Program-made: the position numbers and the translations under genes
Assembly (NCBI GenBank): GCA_964545735.1
Contig: CAZJGS010000129.1
Span: forward strand, 1 to 6,785
Source of the DNA: Pleomorphochaeta sp964545735
GTDB taxonomy: Bacteria > Spirochaetota > Spirochaetia > Sphaerochaetales > Sphaerochaetaceae
Reading direction: 5' to 3'
DNA: 6,785 nucleotides
The notes under the pieces: model-generated
What the model was told of the DNA's origin: nothing
Seen by the model: only the letters and a program-made list of their open reading frames with translations
Database searches by the model: none
Part shown: positions 5,780 to 6,785 of the stretch, in pieces
Position numbering within the stretch: position 1 is the stretch's first letter
Layout of the letters: the number at the start of each line of letters is the position of its first letter

Positions 5780-6525
5780 TGGGAAAGAAAGAATTAATAA
5801 AGTTTGAAAATGTACATAAATGGTATACTCCAGAATTTGAAGTATTAAAAGGAGTGGATTATAAATTCTATAAAGGCGATGTGAATGTTATCATAGGACC
5901 CTCTGGAAGTGGTAAATCAACCTTCTTAAGAACTATAAATGCCCTAGAAGAATATCAACAAGGAAAAATAACAGTAGATGGAATAGAACTTAATCATAAT
6001 ATTAAAAATATCAATGCAATTAGAAGTAAAATTGGAATGGTTTTTCAACAATTCAATTTATTTCCGCATTTGTCTGTTCTCCATAATGTAACTCTTTCCC
6101 CACTTTGGATTTTAAAACAAAGTAAAGCGGAGGCTGAAGAAAGAGCTATGGAATTGCTTGATAGAGTGGGTGTAAAAGCACAAGCTTACAAATATCCAAA
6201 TCAGCTTTCAGGTGGAGAACAACAGAGAGTTGCTATTGCAAGATCACTTGCTATGAATCCAGAGATAATGCTTTTTGATGAGCCAACAAGCGCTTTGGAT
6301 CCTGAAATGATTAAAGAAGTTTTAGATGTAATGACTGAATTAGCAGATAAGAATATGACGCTTATTGTAGTAACACATGAACTTGGGTTTGCAAAAGCTG
6401 TTGCTGACAATGTAATATTTTTTGATGGAGGGAAAATTGTAGAGACTGCGTCCCCTCAAGAATTCTTTAATAATCCAAAGAATGATAGAACCAAACTGTT
6501 TTTATCACAAATACTAAACCATTAA
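5779..6525 (+). CDS. aapP: Amino-acid ABC importer ATP-binding protein (AapP/BztD-like)
   Basis: Cytoplasmic ATPase that powers the importer, 248 residues, a normal length for the polar amino-acid class. All nucleotide-binding motifs are intact: A-loop aromatic Tyr16, Walker A GPSGSGKST (40-48), Q-loop Gln90 in MVFQQFNLFPH, signature LSGGE (143-147), Walker B IMLFDE (163-168) with catalytic Glu168, D-loop SALD (171-174) and switch His200. The sequence FQQFNLFPHLSVLHNVTLSP is characteristic of the GlnQ/HisP/AapP group. The ATG overlaps the stop of permease 2 (TAATG), with AAGGTAGGA (5765-5773) just before it, so translation is likely coupled. It should dock on the EAA loops of both permeases as a homodimer. 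Confidence 0.93.
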   Translation: MGKKELIKFENVHKWYTPEFEVLKGVDYKFYKGDVNVIIGPSGSGKSTFLRTINALEEYQQGKITVDGIELNHNIKNINAIRSKIGMVFQQFNLFPHLSVLHNVTLSPLWILKQSKAEAEERAMELLDRVGVKAQAYKYPNQLSGGEQQRVAIARSLAMNPEIMLFDEPTSALDPEMIKEVLDVMTELADKNMTLIVVTHELGFAKAVADNVIFFDGGKIVETASPQEFFNNPKNDRTKLFLSQILNH

Positions 6526-6529
6526 GGGG
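6524..6529 (+). promoter_or_regulatory. Ribosome binding site of the patatin gene, overlapping the ATPase stop codon
   Basis: AAGGGG begins within the TAA stop of the ATPase gene (6523-6525) and lies five bases before the ATG at 6535. It fixes the start of the partial gene that follows and ties that gene to the operon: there is no room for a terminator or promoter in the nine-base gap. Confidence 0.7.
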
Positions 6530-6534
6530 CTATT

Positions 6535-6785
6535 ATGGAAAATTTTATAATTAGTTTTGATGGTGGTGGTATTAGAGCTTTAGCATCAATTCAGGTTTTA
6601 AAGAAAATTTCTGTTTTATTAGATAAGAAAGGGATTGAAGATTTAAAAGTGGACTTGGTTAGTGGAACATCTGCGGGTGCAATAATTGCTCTAACTCTAT
6701 CTAGGAAAGAGTTTACACTTAATGAAAATATTGAAGCATTAGAACAGGCTTTTAATAATTTTGAAAGTATTTTTATTAAAAACAA
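6535..6785 (+). CDS. Patatin-like phospholipase, N-terminal part, cut by window edge
   Basis: An open frame from the ATG at 6535 runs off the right edge after 83 codons. Residues 5-14 (IISFDGGGIR) carry the glycine-rich oxyanion-hole motif of patatins. Residues 44-48 (GTSAG) are the nucleophile elbow with catalytic Ser46, preceded by VDLVS, the usual strand leading into it. Patatins hydrolyse acyl esters of lipids with a Ser-Asp dyad; the Asp (D-G-A/G motif) should lie beyond the edge. The residue after the oxyanion Arg is Ala15 where Gly is commonest. There is no signal peptide, so the protein is probably cytoplasmic or membrane-associated from the inside. It follows the ATPase gene by nine bases and is almost certainly co-transcribed. 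Substrate and any C-terminal domain cannot be seen. Confidence 0.88.
   Translation, partial: MENFIISFDGGGIRALASIQVLKKISVLLDKKGIEDLKVDLVSGTSAGAIIALTLSRKEFTLNENIEALEQAFNNFESIFIKN

Noticed and set aside
6526..6534. End of the operon after the ATPase gene
   Set aside because: Only nine bases separate the ATPase stop from the patatin ATG and they hold its ribosome binding site; there is no terminator.
6201..6785. Open frames on the - strand opposite the ATPase (6201-6410) and opposite the patatin start (6591-6785)
   Set aside because: The + strand frames carry intact Walker/signature motifs and patatin motifs, so the antisense frames are shadows.

Overview
The window is AT-rich, roughly 30% G+C by eye. 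It holds one operon on the + strand, one divergent gene on the - strand, and an intergenic region of 487 bases between them. The divergent gene encodes a secreted protein that looks like a small outer-membrane beta-barrel ending in Phe. The transporter's binding protein is a lipoprotein with a relaxed lipobox (L-F-V-S-C). Together these suggest a diderm bacterium. Low G+C, a signal peptide ending in Leu-Phe-Ala and a lipobox with Phe at -3 would fit a spirochaete, but no marker gene here proves that.

Layout. Bases 1-65 hold a weak bidirectional stem-loop that may end the - strand gene. Bases 66-653 (-) encode the exported barrel-like protein. Its predicted promoter (TTGACA, 17-base spacer, TATTAT) ends only five bases before the ATG, so the mRNA is probably leaderless. 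Bases 654-1140 hold two divergent promoters with identical hexamers and spacing. Between them lie a degenerate 20-bp tandem repeat and several inverted repeats, with no credible gene. Just downstream of the + strand promoter are two CG-centred LacI-type operators, 32 bp apart and in opposite orientation. In RNA they could fold into a 16-position stem-loop at the very 5' end of the transcript.

The operon runs as a LacI/GalR-family repressor (1141-2175), then a complete general L-amino-acid ABC importer of the Aap/Bzt type: binding lipoprotein (2214-3296), two long permeases (3362-4576 and 4580-5779) and ATPase (5779-6525). It ends in the start of a patatin-like phospholipase (6535 to the right edge). 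Spacing is tight, with a one-base overlap at permease/ATPase and nine bases between ATPase and patatin. A hairpin after the binding-protein gene probably sets its mRNA above that of the permeases.

Working model (inference). The repressor controls its own operon through the two operators. When an unknown effector relieves repression, the cell makes an amino-acid importer together with a patatin lipase. Both the LacI control of an Aap importer and the coupling to a patatin are unusual. The repressor also lacks the family's conserved recognition-helix Arg (Leu22 instead), and the operators lack the G:C pair that this Arg normally reads, which looks like matched evolution of protein and site.
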